A DNA stretch of 64,000 nucleotides from Hymenobacter gummosus (GCF_003970915.1 NZ_RXOF01000018.1:1-64000), one strand, 5' to 3'; counted from the stretch's first letter, positions 8,558 to 16,307 are shown. Numbers and translations are program-made. Notes: a model not told the origin generated them from the letters alone.

Positions 8558-9190
8558 TCAATTGATGGTGGGCAGCGGTACGCGCGGGTGGCGCAGGTAG
8601 TAGAGCTGCAGCGGGGAAAGCTGCACGGTAAACACCGCCGACTTTACCACCACCTTTCCGACCTGCGCCCGGGCCCGGGCGTCGACGGGCACGGTGCCCC
8701 GGTAAAAGTTATCCGCGTCCAGCTCCAGGGTCAGGACGGAGCGCGGCGCGAGGGTATCCTGCCAGAAACTGTTGCCGCAGTAGGTCTGCATCGGGAAAAC
8801 CGGCTGCACCCACCGGCCATCCACCCAGAGCAGCAGGCTGAGGCCCATCAGCGTCGCGTCGGCCCGCTCAATGGGGACCGGCCGCGCCGTGGGGTTGAGC
8901 AGGTGCAGGCGCAGGGATTGGGCGCCGCTGGGATGCTGAATGCGGCCGTCGGCGGGCACTACCAGCACCAGGCTGTCGGCTGAGTGGTTGGGGACCTGGC
9001 TGGCCAGTTCGGCCGTGAGCGGGGTGCGGTCTTTCACCCATGTCTGCGGGGCCCAGCCCAAGTAGGTGTTCATCCACTGGACTTCGCCCTTTCGGGCGCG
9101 CGTACCCATCATTGCCTGGCCGTAGGCCGGCCCGGCATGGATAAGCAGAAGCGCGGCGGCCGGCAGCCAATAGATGAGTAATAGCCTCAC
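8558..9190 (-). CDS. Secreted hypothetical protein, 210 aa
   Basis: A clear signal peptide (MRLLLIYWLPAAALLLIHAG...AYGQ, about 1-25) is followed by a beta-rich mature region containing an immunoglobulin-like stretch (SLRLHLLNPTARPVPIERAD). No family recognised. Its start lies 25 bp downstream of the cdaA stop, in the same operon. Confidence 0.6.
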   Translation of the reverse strand: MRLLLIYWLPAAALLLIHAGPAYGQAMMGTRARKGEVQWMNTYLGWAPQTWVKDRTPLTAELASQVPNHSADSLVLVVPADGRIQHPSGAQSLRLHLLNPTARPVPIERADATLMGLSLLLWVDGRWVQPVFPMQTYCGNSFWQDTLAPRSVLTLELDADNFYRGTVPVDARARAQVGKVVVKSAVFTVQLSPLQLYYLRHPRVPLPTIN

Positions 9191-9215
9191 AGAAGAATGG
9201 AGTATCGGGAGTTGC

Positions 9216-10061
9216 TCACGCGGCCACTTCAGCCGCCGAGCCCACCGACGAAGCCGAGGCCGCCGGCCGGGGCTGGGCGTCGAAGAGGAACTCGTTGAGC
9301 TTGGCGCGCAGATCGGCCGACGACAGGTTGCGGTACACCTCCCCGCCGCGCACCAACGACATCTGCCCCGTTTCCTCGCTCACCACCAGCACCACCGAGT
9401 CGGTGACTTCCGTCAGGCCGATGGCGGCGCGGTGGCGCAGGCCCATGGAAGCGGGCACGTCGGGATTTTCGCTCACCGGCAGAATGCAGCGGGCAGCCTT
9501 GATGCGGCCCTGAGCAATGATGACGGCCCCGTCGTGCAGGGGCGAGGTTTTGTTGAAGATGCTCATGAGCAGACGCTTGCTCACAGAAGCGTCGAGCAGG
9601 TCGCCGGATTCGGCGAAGAACTTCAGATCCGTAGCCTGCTGAAAGGCAATGAGGGCGCCGGTATTCTTGCCGGCCAGGCTCTTGGCCGCCTCCACGAAGG
9701 GCGTCACGGACATGCGCTGCAGCGGCTGCTCCCGCCGCCACGAAAACATGCGCATCCGCTCCAGGGCCGTCACCTTGCCGATATTCAAGAGGAAGCGGCG
9801 GATTTCCTGCTGAAACAAAATGATGCCCGCCAGCACGCCCACCGACATAAACTGCCCCAGAATCATGGTGAGCAGCTCCATGCCGGCGGCTTTCACCACC
9901 AGGTAAAACAGGTAGATGGAGAGAAAGCCCAGGAAGATGCGCAGGGCCACCGAGCCGGTGAGCAGCTTGTAAATCTGGTAGAACAGAATGGTCACCAGCA
10001 CCACGTCGACGACGTCGATCCAGCCGATGCGCAGGAAGCCGATGGCGACGGGGTTAAACAT
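9216..10061 (-). CDS. cdaA: Membrane diadenylate cyclase CdaA (c-di-AMP synthase)
   Basis: It makes cyclic di-AMP from two ATP at the inner membrane. The 281-residue protein has three N-terminal membrane segments (about 14-32, 39-57, 63-83), a short coiled linker and the DisA_N catalytic domain with both signature motifs, DGA (177-179) and RHRAA (209-213). Length and order match the CdaA/DacA family. It follows folP by 18 bp, an arrangement I know from other Bacteroidota. c-di-AMP typically controls potassium and envelope homeostasis. No phosphodiesterase gene is nearby. Confidence 0.93.
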   Translation of the reverse strand: MFNPVAIGFLRIGWIDVVDVVLVTILFYQIYKLLTGSVALRIFLGFLSIYLFYLVVKAAGMELLTMILGQFMSVGVLAGIILFQQEIRRFLLNIGKVTALERMRMFSWRREQPLQRMSVTPFVEAAKSLAGKNTGALIAFQQATDLKFFAESGDLLDASVSKRLLMSIFNKTSPLHDGAVIIAQGRIKAARCILPVSENPDVPASMGLRHRAAIGLTEVTDSVVLVVSEETGQMSLVRGGEVYRNLSSADLRAKLNEFLFDAQPRPAASASSVGSAAEVAA

Positions 10062-10079
10062 GGGGTGGGTGGTTAAGGG

Positions 10080-10961
10080 TCAGGAGCTAAGCGTGTTTTC
10101 GATGAGGCGGATGGTCTGCGCGGCTTCGGCCACGTCGTGCACGCGCACGAGGCGGGCCCCGCCGAGCACGGCCAGGGTATTCAGGGCGATGGTGCCGGGC
10201 AAAGCGGCGTCGGGCGTAAGGCCCAGGGGTTTCCAGACCAGGGTTTTACGGGAAAGTCCTACCAAAAGTGGCAAGTCCAACACCGCGCGTAGCTCCGGCA
10301 GGCGCTTAAGCAACTCGTAACCCTGCTGCGGAGTTTTGGCAAAGCCGATGCCGGGGTCGAGCACCACGTCGGCGGCGGGCCAGAGGGCGCGCAGGGCCGT
10401 GAGCCGGTCGCGGAAGTAGCGCGTGACGCTAAGCACGAGGTCTTCGTCGTAGTGGGTGAGCTGGGTCATGGTTTGCGGGGTGCCGCGCATGTGCATGAGC
10501 ACGTAGGGCACCCGCAAACGCGCCACCGTGGCAAACATTGCCTCGTCGAGCAGGCCGCCGCCGATGTCGTTGATCATGTTGGCCCCGGCCTGCACGGCCT
10601 CTTCGGCCACCCGGGCCCGGAAGGTGTCGACGGAGAGAAACACCTCGGGGAAGCGTTTCCGGATGGCCTGCACGGCCGGCAGCAGACGGCGCAGCTCCTC
10701 GTCGGGGCTGATGTCTTCGGCGCCGGGGCGGGAGGAGTAGGCACCCAGGTCGAGGATGGCGGCCCCGGCCTGCAGCATCTGTTCGGCGCGCTGCAGCACG
10801 TCGGTTTCGCCTTCCAGGCGGGAGCCGGCGAAGAACGAGTCGGGCGTGACGTTGAGGATGCCCATGACCTGCGGGCGGCTCAGATCGAGCACGGTGCCGC
10901 CGGGGCAACGCAGCGTTTGCCGCCCCCGAAATAGCGTATCTTGCACGGCCAGGCTGGTCAT
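10080..10961 (-). CDS. folP: Dihydropteroate synthase
   Basis: It condenses 6-hydroxymethyl-dihydropterin pyrophosphate with p-aminobenzoate in folate synthesis. Landmarks: MGILNVTPDSF (33-43), DLGAYSSRPGA near 71, SVDTFRA near 110, NMINDIGGG, and DPGIGFAKT near 202. The 293 residues are normal for FolP. It is the first gene of a minus-strand run with cdaA and three small genes, and its start is flanked by the palindrome at 10970-11078, which lies between it and the divergent DUF1599 gene. Confidence 0.95.
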   Translation of the reverse strand: MTSLAVQDTLFRGRQTLRCPGGTVLDLSRPQVMGILNVTPDSFFAGSRLEGETDVLQRAEQMLQAGAAILDLGAYSSRPGAEDISPDEELRRLLPAVQAIRKRFPEVFLSVDTFRARVAEEAVQAGANMINDIGGGLLDEAMFATVARLRVPYVLMHMRGTPQTMTQLTHYDEDLVLSVTRYFRDRLTALRALWPAADVVLDPGIGFAKTPQQGYELLKRLPELRAVLDLPLLVGLSRKTLVWKPLGLTPDAALPGTIALNTLAVLGGARLVRVHDVAEAAQTIRLIENTLSS

Positions 10962-10969
10962 GGTTTTTT

Positions 10970-11078
10970 GGTGCTTAGTGCCTGGTGCTTGGTGCTTAGT
11001 GAGCAGGTGGTATCGGCGCGGCCCTCAAGGGGCGGGCGCGGCCCCGGCCTAAGCACTGGGCACAAAGCACCAAGCACT
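10970..11078. repeat. Imperfect palindrome of GTGCTTAGTGC words between divergent starts
   Basis: The left arm (10970-11001) repeats GGTGCTTAGTGCCTGGTGC-type words. The right arm (11049-11078) is its imperfect reverse complement, and a GC-rich inner dyad lies between. The left arm begins 8 bp from the folP ATG. A related palindrome occurs inside the E1 gene at 43167-43234. Confidence 0.7.
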
Positions 11079-11101
11079 GTCTTAAAAATAGCATTTTCAC
11101 G

Positions 11102-11656
11102 TTGAACGACCAAACTCCGCGGCAGTACGACCGGGTGATTGAGCAGTGCCGCACGCTGTTTCTGGCCAAAGCCCACGACTACGGCACGGCTTGGCGCATC
11201 CTGCGCCTGCCCAGCATCACCGACCAGATTTACATCAAGGCCCAGCGCATCCGCTCCATCCAGGAAAAGGGCGTGCAGCTGGTGCAGGAGCCGATTGACG
11301 ACGAGTTCGTGGCCATCGTGAACTACTGCGTCATTGCCCTGATGCAGCTGCACCTGCCCGCCGACGCGCCCCTGGATCTGGACGTGGACGCCGTAGCTGC
11401 TACTTACGACGAGGAAGTGGCCGAAAACCGCAAGCTGCTCTTCGCCAAAAACCACGACTACGGCGAGGCCTGGCGGCAGATGCGCGTATCGAGCATCACC
11501 GACATCATCCTGATGAAGCTGCACCGTACCAAGCAGATCGAAGATTTGCACGGCCGCACCCTGGCCTCGGAAGGCGTGGAAGCCAACTACCGCGACATGC
11601 TCAACTACGCCGTCTTCGCCCTGATTCTGCGCGGGGCGGCGGCGCAGGTGGGGTAG
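11102..11656 (+). CDS. Tandem DUF1599 protein (nucleotide-modification-associated type), 184 aa
   Basis: Two copies of a DUF1599-like module are visible. The first (about 5-85) has LFLAKAHDYGTAWRILRLPSI and ends NYCVIALMQL; the second (about 100-180) has LLFAKNHDYGEAWRQMRVSSI and ends NYAVFALIL. The family is a helical one linked by others to nucleotide modification or MazG-like chemistry; the activity here is unproven. The start is TTG at 11102, as I see no in-frame ATG upstream. The position next to folP and the BT_3928-type gene is familiar in Bacteroidota. Confidence 0.75.
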   Translation: MNDQTPRQYDRVIEQCRTLFLAKAHDYGTAWRILRLPSITDQIYIKAQRIRSIQEKGVQLVQEPIDDEFVAIVNYCVIALMQLHLPADAPLDLDVDAVAATYDEEVAENRKLLFAKNHDYGEAWRQMRVSSITDIILMKLHRTKQIEDLHGRTLASEGVEANYRDMLNYAVFALILRGAAAQVG

Positions 11657-11665
11657 GAGAGAGGA

Positions 11666-12083
11666 AAGAACGTCATGTCGAGCTTGTCGAGACATCTCGC
11701 GTGCTGACGCTGGATAGTATCTTCCCTACATGAGCTTCTTCATCTATATCCTGACCAATCCAGCCCGAACCGTACTCTACATTGGGGTGACCAATGATCT
11801 GGAGCGGCGTCTGTATGAACATGGTCAAGGGCTCGGCGAAGCGGGTAAGTTTACCGGACGGTATCAATGTAACCTGTTAATTTATTTTGAAATCAGCCCG
11901 GATGCCGTGCAGGCTATTGCTCGTGAAAAGCAGCTCAAGAACTGGAGCCGAGCCAAGAAAGAATGGTTGATTGGAACCCTCAACCCTAACTGGGAGCCGA
12001 TTGACCCGCGAACGTGGAACGGATAAGGCTACTATCACGCATCAGCCCGCGAGATGTCTCGACAAGCTCGACATGACGTTCTT
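11666..12083. mobile_element. Putative element: GIY-YIG gene framed by 54-bp inverted repeats
   Basis: The arm at 11666-11719 and the reverse complement of 12030-12083 match at about 50 of 54 positions (both begin AAGAACGTCATGTCGAGC). The GIY-YIG gene fills almost the whole interval. Related repeat copies without the gene lie near 21497-21544 and, more diverged, at 40443-40554. No target-site duplication is obvious. Confidence 0.6.
11730..12026 (+). CDS. Small GIY-YIG nuclease-domain protein (UvrC/YhbQ type)
   Basis: A 98-residue stand-alone GIY-YIG domain. Visible motifs are FIYILTNP at the start, LYIGVTNDLERRLYEH (residues 16-31, GIY-YIG core plus catalytic Arg region), a conserved Glu/Lys helix (AIAREKQLKNWSRAKKEWLI) and an Asn/Pro-rich end. 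Such proteins are metal-dependent DNA nickases by fold; the cellular role of the small Bacteroidota ones is unknown. It has no operon partner and lies exactly between two 54-bp inverted repeats, with only 10 and 3 bp between gene and arms. Confidence 0.85.
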   Translation: MSFFIYILTNPARTVLYIGVTNDLERRLYEHGQGLGEAGKFTGRYQCNLLIYFEISPDAVQAIAREKQLKNWSRAKKEWLIGTLNPNWEPIDPRTWNG

Positions 12084-12143
12084 CTTTCCATTCCCTGAAC
12101 ATTCCGCGTTGCCCGGCCGTTTGTCAGCCGCTTACTTTGTACC

Positions 12144-13313
12144 ATGTCCACTTCCGACTCCGCTGCTGCTACCTCGGCCATGACGGCCGGCCGTCAGCCT
12201 TCCCACCTGCTGCGCACCTTTGTCCGGCTCTGCTGGTTTCTGCTCGGCGCGCTGTTCATCTTCTCGGGCCTGATCAAGCTGAACGACCCCATCGGCACGG
12301 CTTACAAGCTGGAGGAGTACTTCGAGGTCTTTGCCATCGACTTCGCGCCTTTCTTCTTGTATTTCAAGAGCATTGCCCGGCTGCTGAGCATCACGCTCAG
12401 CTCCCTGGAAGTAGTGCTGGGGGTGGCCCTGCTGCTGCGCTGGAACCTGCGCTTCACGCTCTGGAGCCTGTTTGCGCTGCTGGTGTTTTTCGCCTTCCTC
12501 ACCTTCTACTCGGCGGCCTTCAACAAGGTCACCGACTGCGGCTGCTTCGGCGACTTTATCAAGCTCAAGCCCTGGCACTCCTTCTTCAAGGACTTGTTCC
12601 TGCTCTTCCTCTGGGCGGTGGTGTACTTCAACCAACGTTTCCTGCGGCGCGTCTTCGCCAAGGGCACCCTGGGCACCATGTACGTGACGTTTGCACTGGC
12701 CGTGGCCGTGGGCATCGGGGTGTACGCCCTGGGCCATTTGCCCTACTTCGATTTCCTGCCCTACAAGGTGGGCAACGACATCGGCAAGCTCATGCAGCCC
12801 TCGGCGCCGCTGCGCTACAAGTACATCATGGAAAAGGGCGGCACCACCCAGGAATTCACGGAGTACCCCACGGATACGCTCTGGAAGTTTAAGCAGATGG
12901 TGGCCCTGAACCCCGAGGACGGCCCCAAAATCACCGACTTTCGGGTGTGGGAGGCCGACCAGACCGACCTCACTAAGGAAGTGCTGACCGGCAACAAGCT
13001 GCTGGTCGTCATCCAGAACGTGACCAAGGCCGACCGGGACCGGTTCCCGCAAATCAACGCCCTGCTGGCTTCGGTGGACTCCTCCAAGAAGGACATCACG
13101 CCGATGATTATTACCAGCTCGTCGGCGGGCGAGTTCGACGTGTTCCGCCACGAGGTGAACCTGCCCGGTAAGTACTACTTCGCCGACGGCACGGTGCTCA
13201 AGTCGGTGGTGCGCTCCAACCCCGGCTTCCTGGTGCTCAAGGACGGCGTGGTGAAGGGCAAGTTCCACTACCACGACATTCCCAGCCGCGCCAAGCTGGA
13301 GGAAATGCTGTAG
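12144..13313 (+). CDS. DoxX/MauE-like membrane protein of the BT_3928 type, 389 aa
   Basis: The N-terminal half holds about four membrane segments (near 29-47, 75-95, 100-122, 150-165) with the FSGLIKLNDPIGTAYKLEEYF signature and the DCGCFGDFIKL cysteine motif of DoxX/MauE-like redox membrane proteins. The C-terminal half (about 230-389) is a soluble thioredoxin-fold-like region without an obvious CxxC. Bacteroidota carry this architecture close to DUF1599 and folP genes, as here. The function is not established; envelope redox chemistry is an inference. Confidence 0.75.
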   Translation: MSTSDSAAATSAMTAGRQPSHLLRTFVRLCWFLLGALFIFSGLIKLNDPIGTAYKLEEYFEVFAIDFAPFFLYFKSIARLLSITLSSLEVVLGVALLLRWNLRFTLWSLFALLVFFAFLTFYSAAFNKVTDCGCFGDFIKLKPWHSFFKDLFLLFLWAVVYFNQRFLRRVFAKGTLGTMYVTFALAVAVGIGVYALGHLPYFDFLPYKVGNDIGKLMQPSAPLRYKYIMEKGGTTQEFTEYPTDTLWKFKQMVALNPEDGPKITDFRVWEADQTDLTKEVLTGNKLLVVIQNVTKADRDRFPQINALLASVDSSKKDITPMIITSSSAGEFDVFRHEVNLPGKYYFADGTVLKSVVRSNPGFLVLKDGVVKGKFHYHDIPSRAKLEEML

Positions 13314-13315
13314 CG

Positions 13316-13468
13316 GGGTCTTGGGAGCTTGGGGGCTTAGGGTCTTGGCTGACCAAGCCACCTGCGTAGCGGCCAAACCGGGTCGATGCCGAGTGGAGCA
13401 GACGGCTGGTGTAACCAGAGCAAGTTGAACGACCACCAAGACCCCAAGACCCCAAGCTCCCAAGACCC
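13316..13468. repeat. 33-bp inverted repeat abutting the permease start codon
   Basis: The arm at 13316-13348 (GGGTCTTGGGAGCTTGGG...) and the reverse complement of 13436-13468 agree at 31 of 33 positions. The right arm ends at the base before the permease ATG at 13469, and the left arm begins 3 bp after the BT_3928-type stop codon. The element thus fills the whole intergenic gap. Confidence 0.85.
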
Positions 13469-14530
13469 ATGATTACCTTCATCCTGCGGCGCCTGCTGCA
13501 CGGCATCCTGATTCTGGCCGGCGTGGCCCTGACGGTGTTCCTGCTCTTTCAGGTGCTGCCCGGCGACCCGGTGGCCCTGCTGGCCGGGCAGCGCAGCGAC
13601 GTGGCTACCCGCGCCGCCATTGCCGCCGACCTCGGCCTCGACCAGCCCGTGCCCGTGCAGCTGGTGGGCTACCTCAACGATGTGTCGCCCCTGGGCGTGC
13701 ACCCGCGCGACTCGGCCGGCCTGGCCCGCTACGGCGGCGTGCAGCTGCTGCCGCTGGGCGGCGAGCGGGCCCTGGTGCTCAAGAAGCCCTACCTGCGCCG
13801 CTCGTTTCAGTCGAACAAGGACGTACTCGACATCCTGCTCGACCACTTCGACGGCACGCTGTGGCTGGCCCTGGCGGCCATGCTGCTGGCGGCGGTACTC
13901 GGCATAGCCTTCGGCATCGTGGCGGCGCTGCGGGCCCACACCTGGGTCGACCGGACTTTGCTGACCGTCTCGGTGCTGGGTATTTCAGTGCCCTCGTTCG
14001 TGGCCGCCATCCTCATTGCCATGACGTTTGGCTTCTACTGGAGCCGCTGGACCGGGCTGAGCCTGACGGGGCAGCTGTTCGAAGCGGACCCCTTCACGGC
14101 CGAGCCCCACGTGGTGTGGCGCAACCTGCTGCTGCCGGCCCTGGCCCTGGGCGTGCGGCCCCTGGCCGTGATTGTGCAGCTCACGCGCAGCTCCATGCTG
14201 GAGGTGATGTCGCAGGATTTCGTGCGCACGGCCCGGGCCAAGGGGCTGTCGAAGGCCCGCACGGTATGGCACCACGCCCTGCAGAACGCCCTGAACCCGG
14301 TGGTAACGGCCGTGTCGGGCTGGCTGGCCTCGCTCATGGCCGGCGCCTTCTTCATTGAGTACATCTTCAACTGGAAGGGCCTGGGCACCGTCACGCTGCG
14401 GGCCGTCGAGAACCTGGATTTCCCGGTGGTGATGGGCGCCACGCTGTTCGTAGCCTTTCTGTTCGTGGTCATCAACATCGCCGTGGACGTGCTCTACGCC
14501 GTGCTCGACCCGCGGGTGAAATTGAATTAA
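13469..14530 (+). CDS. ABC transporter permease, DppB/OppB type
   Basis: A 353-residue inner-membrane permease of the BPD_transp_1 family for peptide, nickel or related substrates. The N-terminus (MITFILRRLLHGILILAGV...LPGDPV) and the EAA-type loop (ARAKGLSKARTVWHHALQNAL near 250) are typical of OppB-like subunits. A ~70-residue extracytoplasmic insertion follows the first membrane helix. No second permease, ATPase or binding protein is adjacent, so partners must be elsewhere. The leader is entirely repeat DNA. Confidence 0.85.
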   Translation: MITFILRRLLHGILILAGVALTVFLLFQVLPGDPVALLAGQRSDVATRAAIAADLGLDQPVPVQLVGYLNDVSPLGVHPRDSAGLARYGGVQLLPLGGERALVLKKPYLRRSFQSNKDVLDILLDHFDGTLWLALAAMLLAAVLGIAFGIVAALRAHTWVDRTLLTVSVLGISVPSFVAAILIAMTFGFYWSRWTGLSLTGQLFEADPFTAEPHVVWRNLLLPALALGVRPLAVIVQLTRSSMLEVMSQDFVRTARAKGLSKARTVWHHALQNALNPVVTAVSGWLASLMAGAFFIEYIFNWKGLGTVTLRAVENLDFPVVMGATLFVAFLFVVINIAVDVLYAVLDPRVKLN

Positions 14531-14628
14531 TAATGAACAGTTAATAGTTGGGGGGGCCGCAGCCGCTGATGAAGGCTAAACCGCGGGGCTGCGGGCATTC
14601 TTAATTATTAATTATCAATTAGTAATTG
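14531..14628. repeat. AT-rich inverted repeat with GC-rich core abutting aroK
   Basis: AT-rich arms (TAATGAACAGTTAATAG side and TTAATTATTAATTATC side) pair imperfectly at about three quarters of positions. A GC-rich inner stem (CCGCAGCC / GGCTGCGG) separates them. The right arm ends directly at the aroK ATG (14629), the same layout as the element before the permease. Confidence 0.65.
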
Positions 14629-15156
14629 ATGGACCGTCTGTTCCTCATTGGCATGCCCGGGGCCGGCAAAACCACCCTGGGCCGCGCCCTGGCTGCCCAC
14701 TACCAGCTGCCCTTCCGCGACCTGGACGAGGAGCTGGTGCAGCGCGCCGGCCGTAGCGTGGCCGATATCTTCGCGGCGGAAGGGGAGGCGTATTTCCGGC
14801 AGCTGGAGGCCGATACTCTGCGGGCCGTGCTGGCCGAGCACGAGCGGCTGGTGCTGGCCACCGGCGGCGGTACGCCCTGCTTTCACCACAACATGCGGGT
14901 GCTCACGCAGAGCGGCCTCACCCTCTGGCTCGAGGTGCCCGTGGCTGAGTTGCGGGCCCGCCTGCAGCACGCCGCCGCTGCGCGCCCCCTGCTGGCTGCC
15001 CTACCCCCGGGCGCGGCCGCGCTGGAAAAGCGCCTAAGTGAAACATTGGCCGCCCGCCGGGAGTTTTACGAGCAGGCCGCTCTGCGCTGCCACGGCCCCG
15101 CCTGTACTGTAGAAGCCGTGTTTGCGTTGATCCAGCGCTACCGCACCACCGGCTAA
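14629..15156 (+). CDS. aroK: Shikimate kinase
   Basis: It phosphorylates shikimate at the 3-OH in the chorismate pathway. The 175-residue P-loop protein shows Walker A GMPGAGKTT (residues 8-16), the shikimate-binding FRDLDEELVQRAGRSVADIF segment (29-48) with the Asp-x-Asp-type region, RQLE and the GGG loop (ATGGGTPCF). ATG 14629 is used; a TTG one codon upstream is also in frame but less likely. It stands alone between an intergenic repeat and the hydroxylase gene. Confidence 0.93.
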   Translation: MDRLFLIGMPGAGKTTLGRALAAHYQLPFRDLDEELVQRAGRSVADIFAAEGEAYFRQLEADTLRAVLAEHERLVLATGGGTPCFHHNMRVLTQSGLTLWLEVPVAELRARLQHAAAARPLLAALPPGAAALEKRLSETLAARREFYEQAALRCHGPACTVEAVFALIQRYRTTG

Positions 15157-15192
15157 ACCTTTCGGTCGGGGCTGCGTTTGCGCGCTGGTGGC

Positions 15193-15200
15193 TATTTTTG
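15193..15200 (+). promoter_or_regulatory. -7 box for the fatty acid hydroxylase gene
   Basis: TATTTTTG matches the Bacteroidota TAnnTTTG consensus exactly and lies 28 bp before the ATG at 15229. A -33 element is not clear. Confidence 0.45.
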
Positions 15201-15228
15201 CCCCCTGAATCACACCATCCAGAGTATC

Positions 15229-15882
15229 ATGGAACAAAAGGCTGCTCCGGCGTCGGGCCAACTGCACAAGCCCAAGCACAAAGGTTCGGCGCAATTGTTT
15301 GACAACCCTGTGCTGGAGCGTATGACGCACACGCACATTGCCGCGCCCCTCTCGATTTTCTTCGGCGTTGCCGCCGTGAGCCTGTACTACAGCCTGAGCC
15401 GGGGCCTGCTGAGCGGCCTGTCGGCCTTCGGGCTGTTTCTGGCGGGCTGGTTTGGCTTCACCCTGGTGGAGTACCTGATGCACCGCTTCCTGTACCACAT
15501 GAAGACGGATACGCCCCGCAAGGCCAAGTTTCAGTACACCATGCACGGCGTGCACCACGAGTTTCCCAAGGACGAAACCCGCCTGGCCATGCCGCCCATC
15601 CTGACGGTATTCGTGGCTTCGCTGCTGTTTTTCATCTTCCGCTTCGTGTTCGGCAACGCGGGCTTTGGCGTGCTGGCCGGTTTCGTGTTCGGCTACGCGC
15701 TGTACCTGTTTGTGCACTACGCCATCCACGTGTACAACCCGCCCAAGAACTTCCTCAAGTTCTGGTGGCACCACCACGCCATGCACCACTACCGGCAGGA
15801 CGAAGTGGCCTTCGGCGTGTCGACTACCATCTGGGACCACATTATCGGCACCATGCCCGATAAGAAAAGCGCGGCCAAGTAA
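15229..15882 (+). CDS. Fatty acid hydroxylase superfamily membrane protein, 217 aa
   Basis: A di-iron membrane oxygenase of the sterol desaturase/fatty acid hydroxylase superfamily. Histidine clusters are HRFLYHMK near 87, HGVHHEF near 106, HYAIH near 162 and HHHAMHHY near 180, separated by about four membrane segments. Bacteroidota relatives resemble fatty acid 2-hydroxylases and may act on sphingolipid or ornithine-lipid acyl chains; the substrate here is inferred. ATG 15229 follows the -7 box; the frame is open to 15178 but that start precedes the promoter. Confidence 0.85.
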   Translation: MEQKAAPASGQLHKPKHKGSAQLFDNPVLERMTHTHIAAPLSIFFGVAAVSLYYSLSRGLLSGLSAFGLFLAGWFGFTLVEYLMHRFLYHMKTDTPRKAKFQYTMHGVHHEFPKDETRLAMPPILTVFVASLLFFIFRFVFGNAGFGVLAGFVFGYALYLFVHYAIHVYNPPKNFLKFWWHHHAMHHYRQDEVAFGVSTTIWDHIIGTMPDKKSAAK

Positions 15883-15900
15883 GCCCTGCGGCACCCCGCC

Positions 15901-15946
15901 AACAGCGCGGCCGGCTCCTGCACTTGTCAGGGGCCGGCCGCGCTGT
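15901..15946. terminator. Hairpin between hydroxylase and small lipoprotein genes
   Basis: Arms AACAGCGCGGCCGGC (15901-15915) and GCCGGCCGCGCTGTT (15932-15946) form a strong stem with a 16-nt loop, ending in TTGT. It lies between convergent genes and can terminate both. Confidence 0.75.
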
Positions 15947-15972
15947 TTGTATCGGAAAGATTTAGGCCGGAA

Positions 15973-16149
15973 TCAGCGGCGGCGGGAGAAGCGGGTGAAC
16001 AGCCAGAACAGCAGGATCAGAACCACCACTACGCCGATAATGCCCGTGTAGGCGCCGGCCTTGAAGATGCCCTCGGCCAGGTCGCAGCCGGTGAGGGGCA
16101 GAAGCAGCAGCGCCAGGACCAGTGGCAGCCAGGGAAGGGAGCGTTTCAT
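15973..16149 (-). CDS. Tiny membrane lipoprotein, 58 aa
   Basis: A short gene with clear architecture: MKRSLPWLPLVLALLLLPL leader, lipobox LTGC with Cys near residue 21, a short DLAEGIFKAGAYTG segment, one membrane helix (GIIGVVVVLILLFWLF) and a basic tail (RFSRRR). Bacteroidota carry very similar tiny proteins of unknown function, sometimes labelled by error as phosphatidate cytidylyltransferase; nothing here supports that enzyme. GC and codon use match the neighbours. Confidence 0.7.
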   Translation of the reverse strand: MKRSLPWLPLVLALLLLPLTGCDLAEGIFKAGAYTGIIGVVVVLILLFWLFTRFSRRR

Positions 16150-16307
16150 GTCAGAAAGGGGAAGGAGGGTGCAATGCGGGCGGCCGCGTTTGGGCCGCCG
16201 TGATAAGTGCGCATACTGCCTGCCCGCGGAAAAAGTTGAGGCCCGGATTGGTCAGCCCGGGAGGCCGGCGGTGAACCATCAGCGCGACTTTCGTGTATCT
16301 TGGCATA

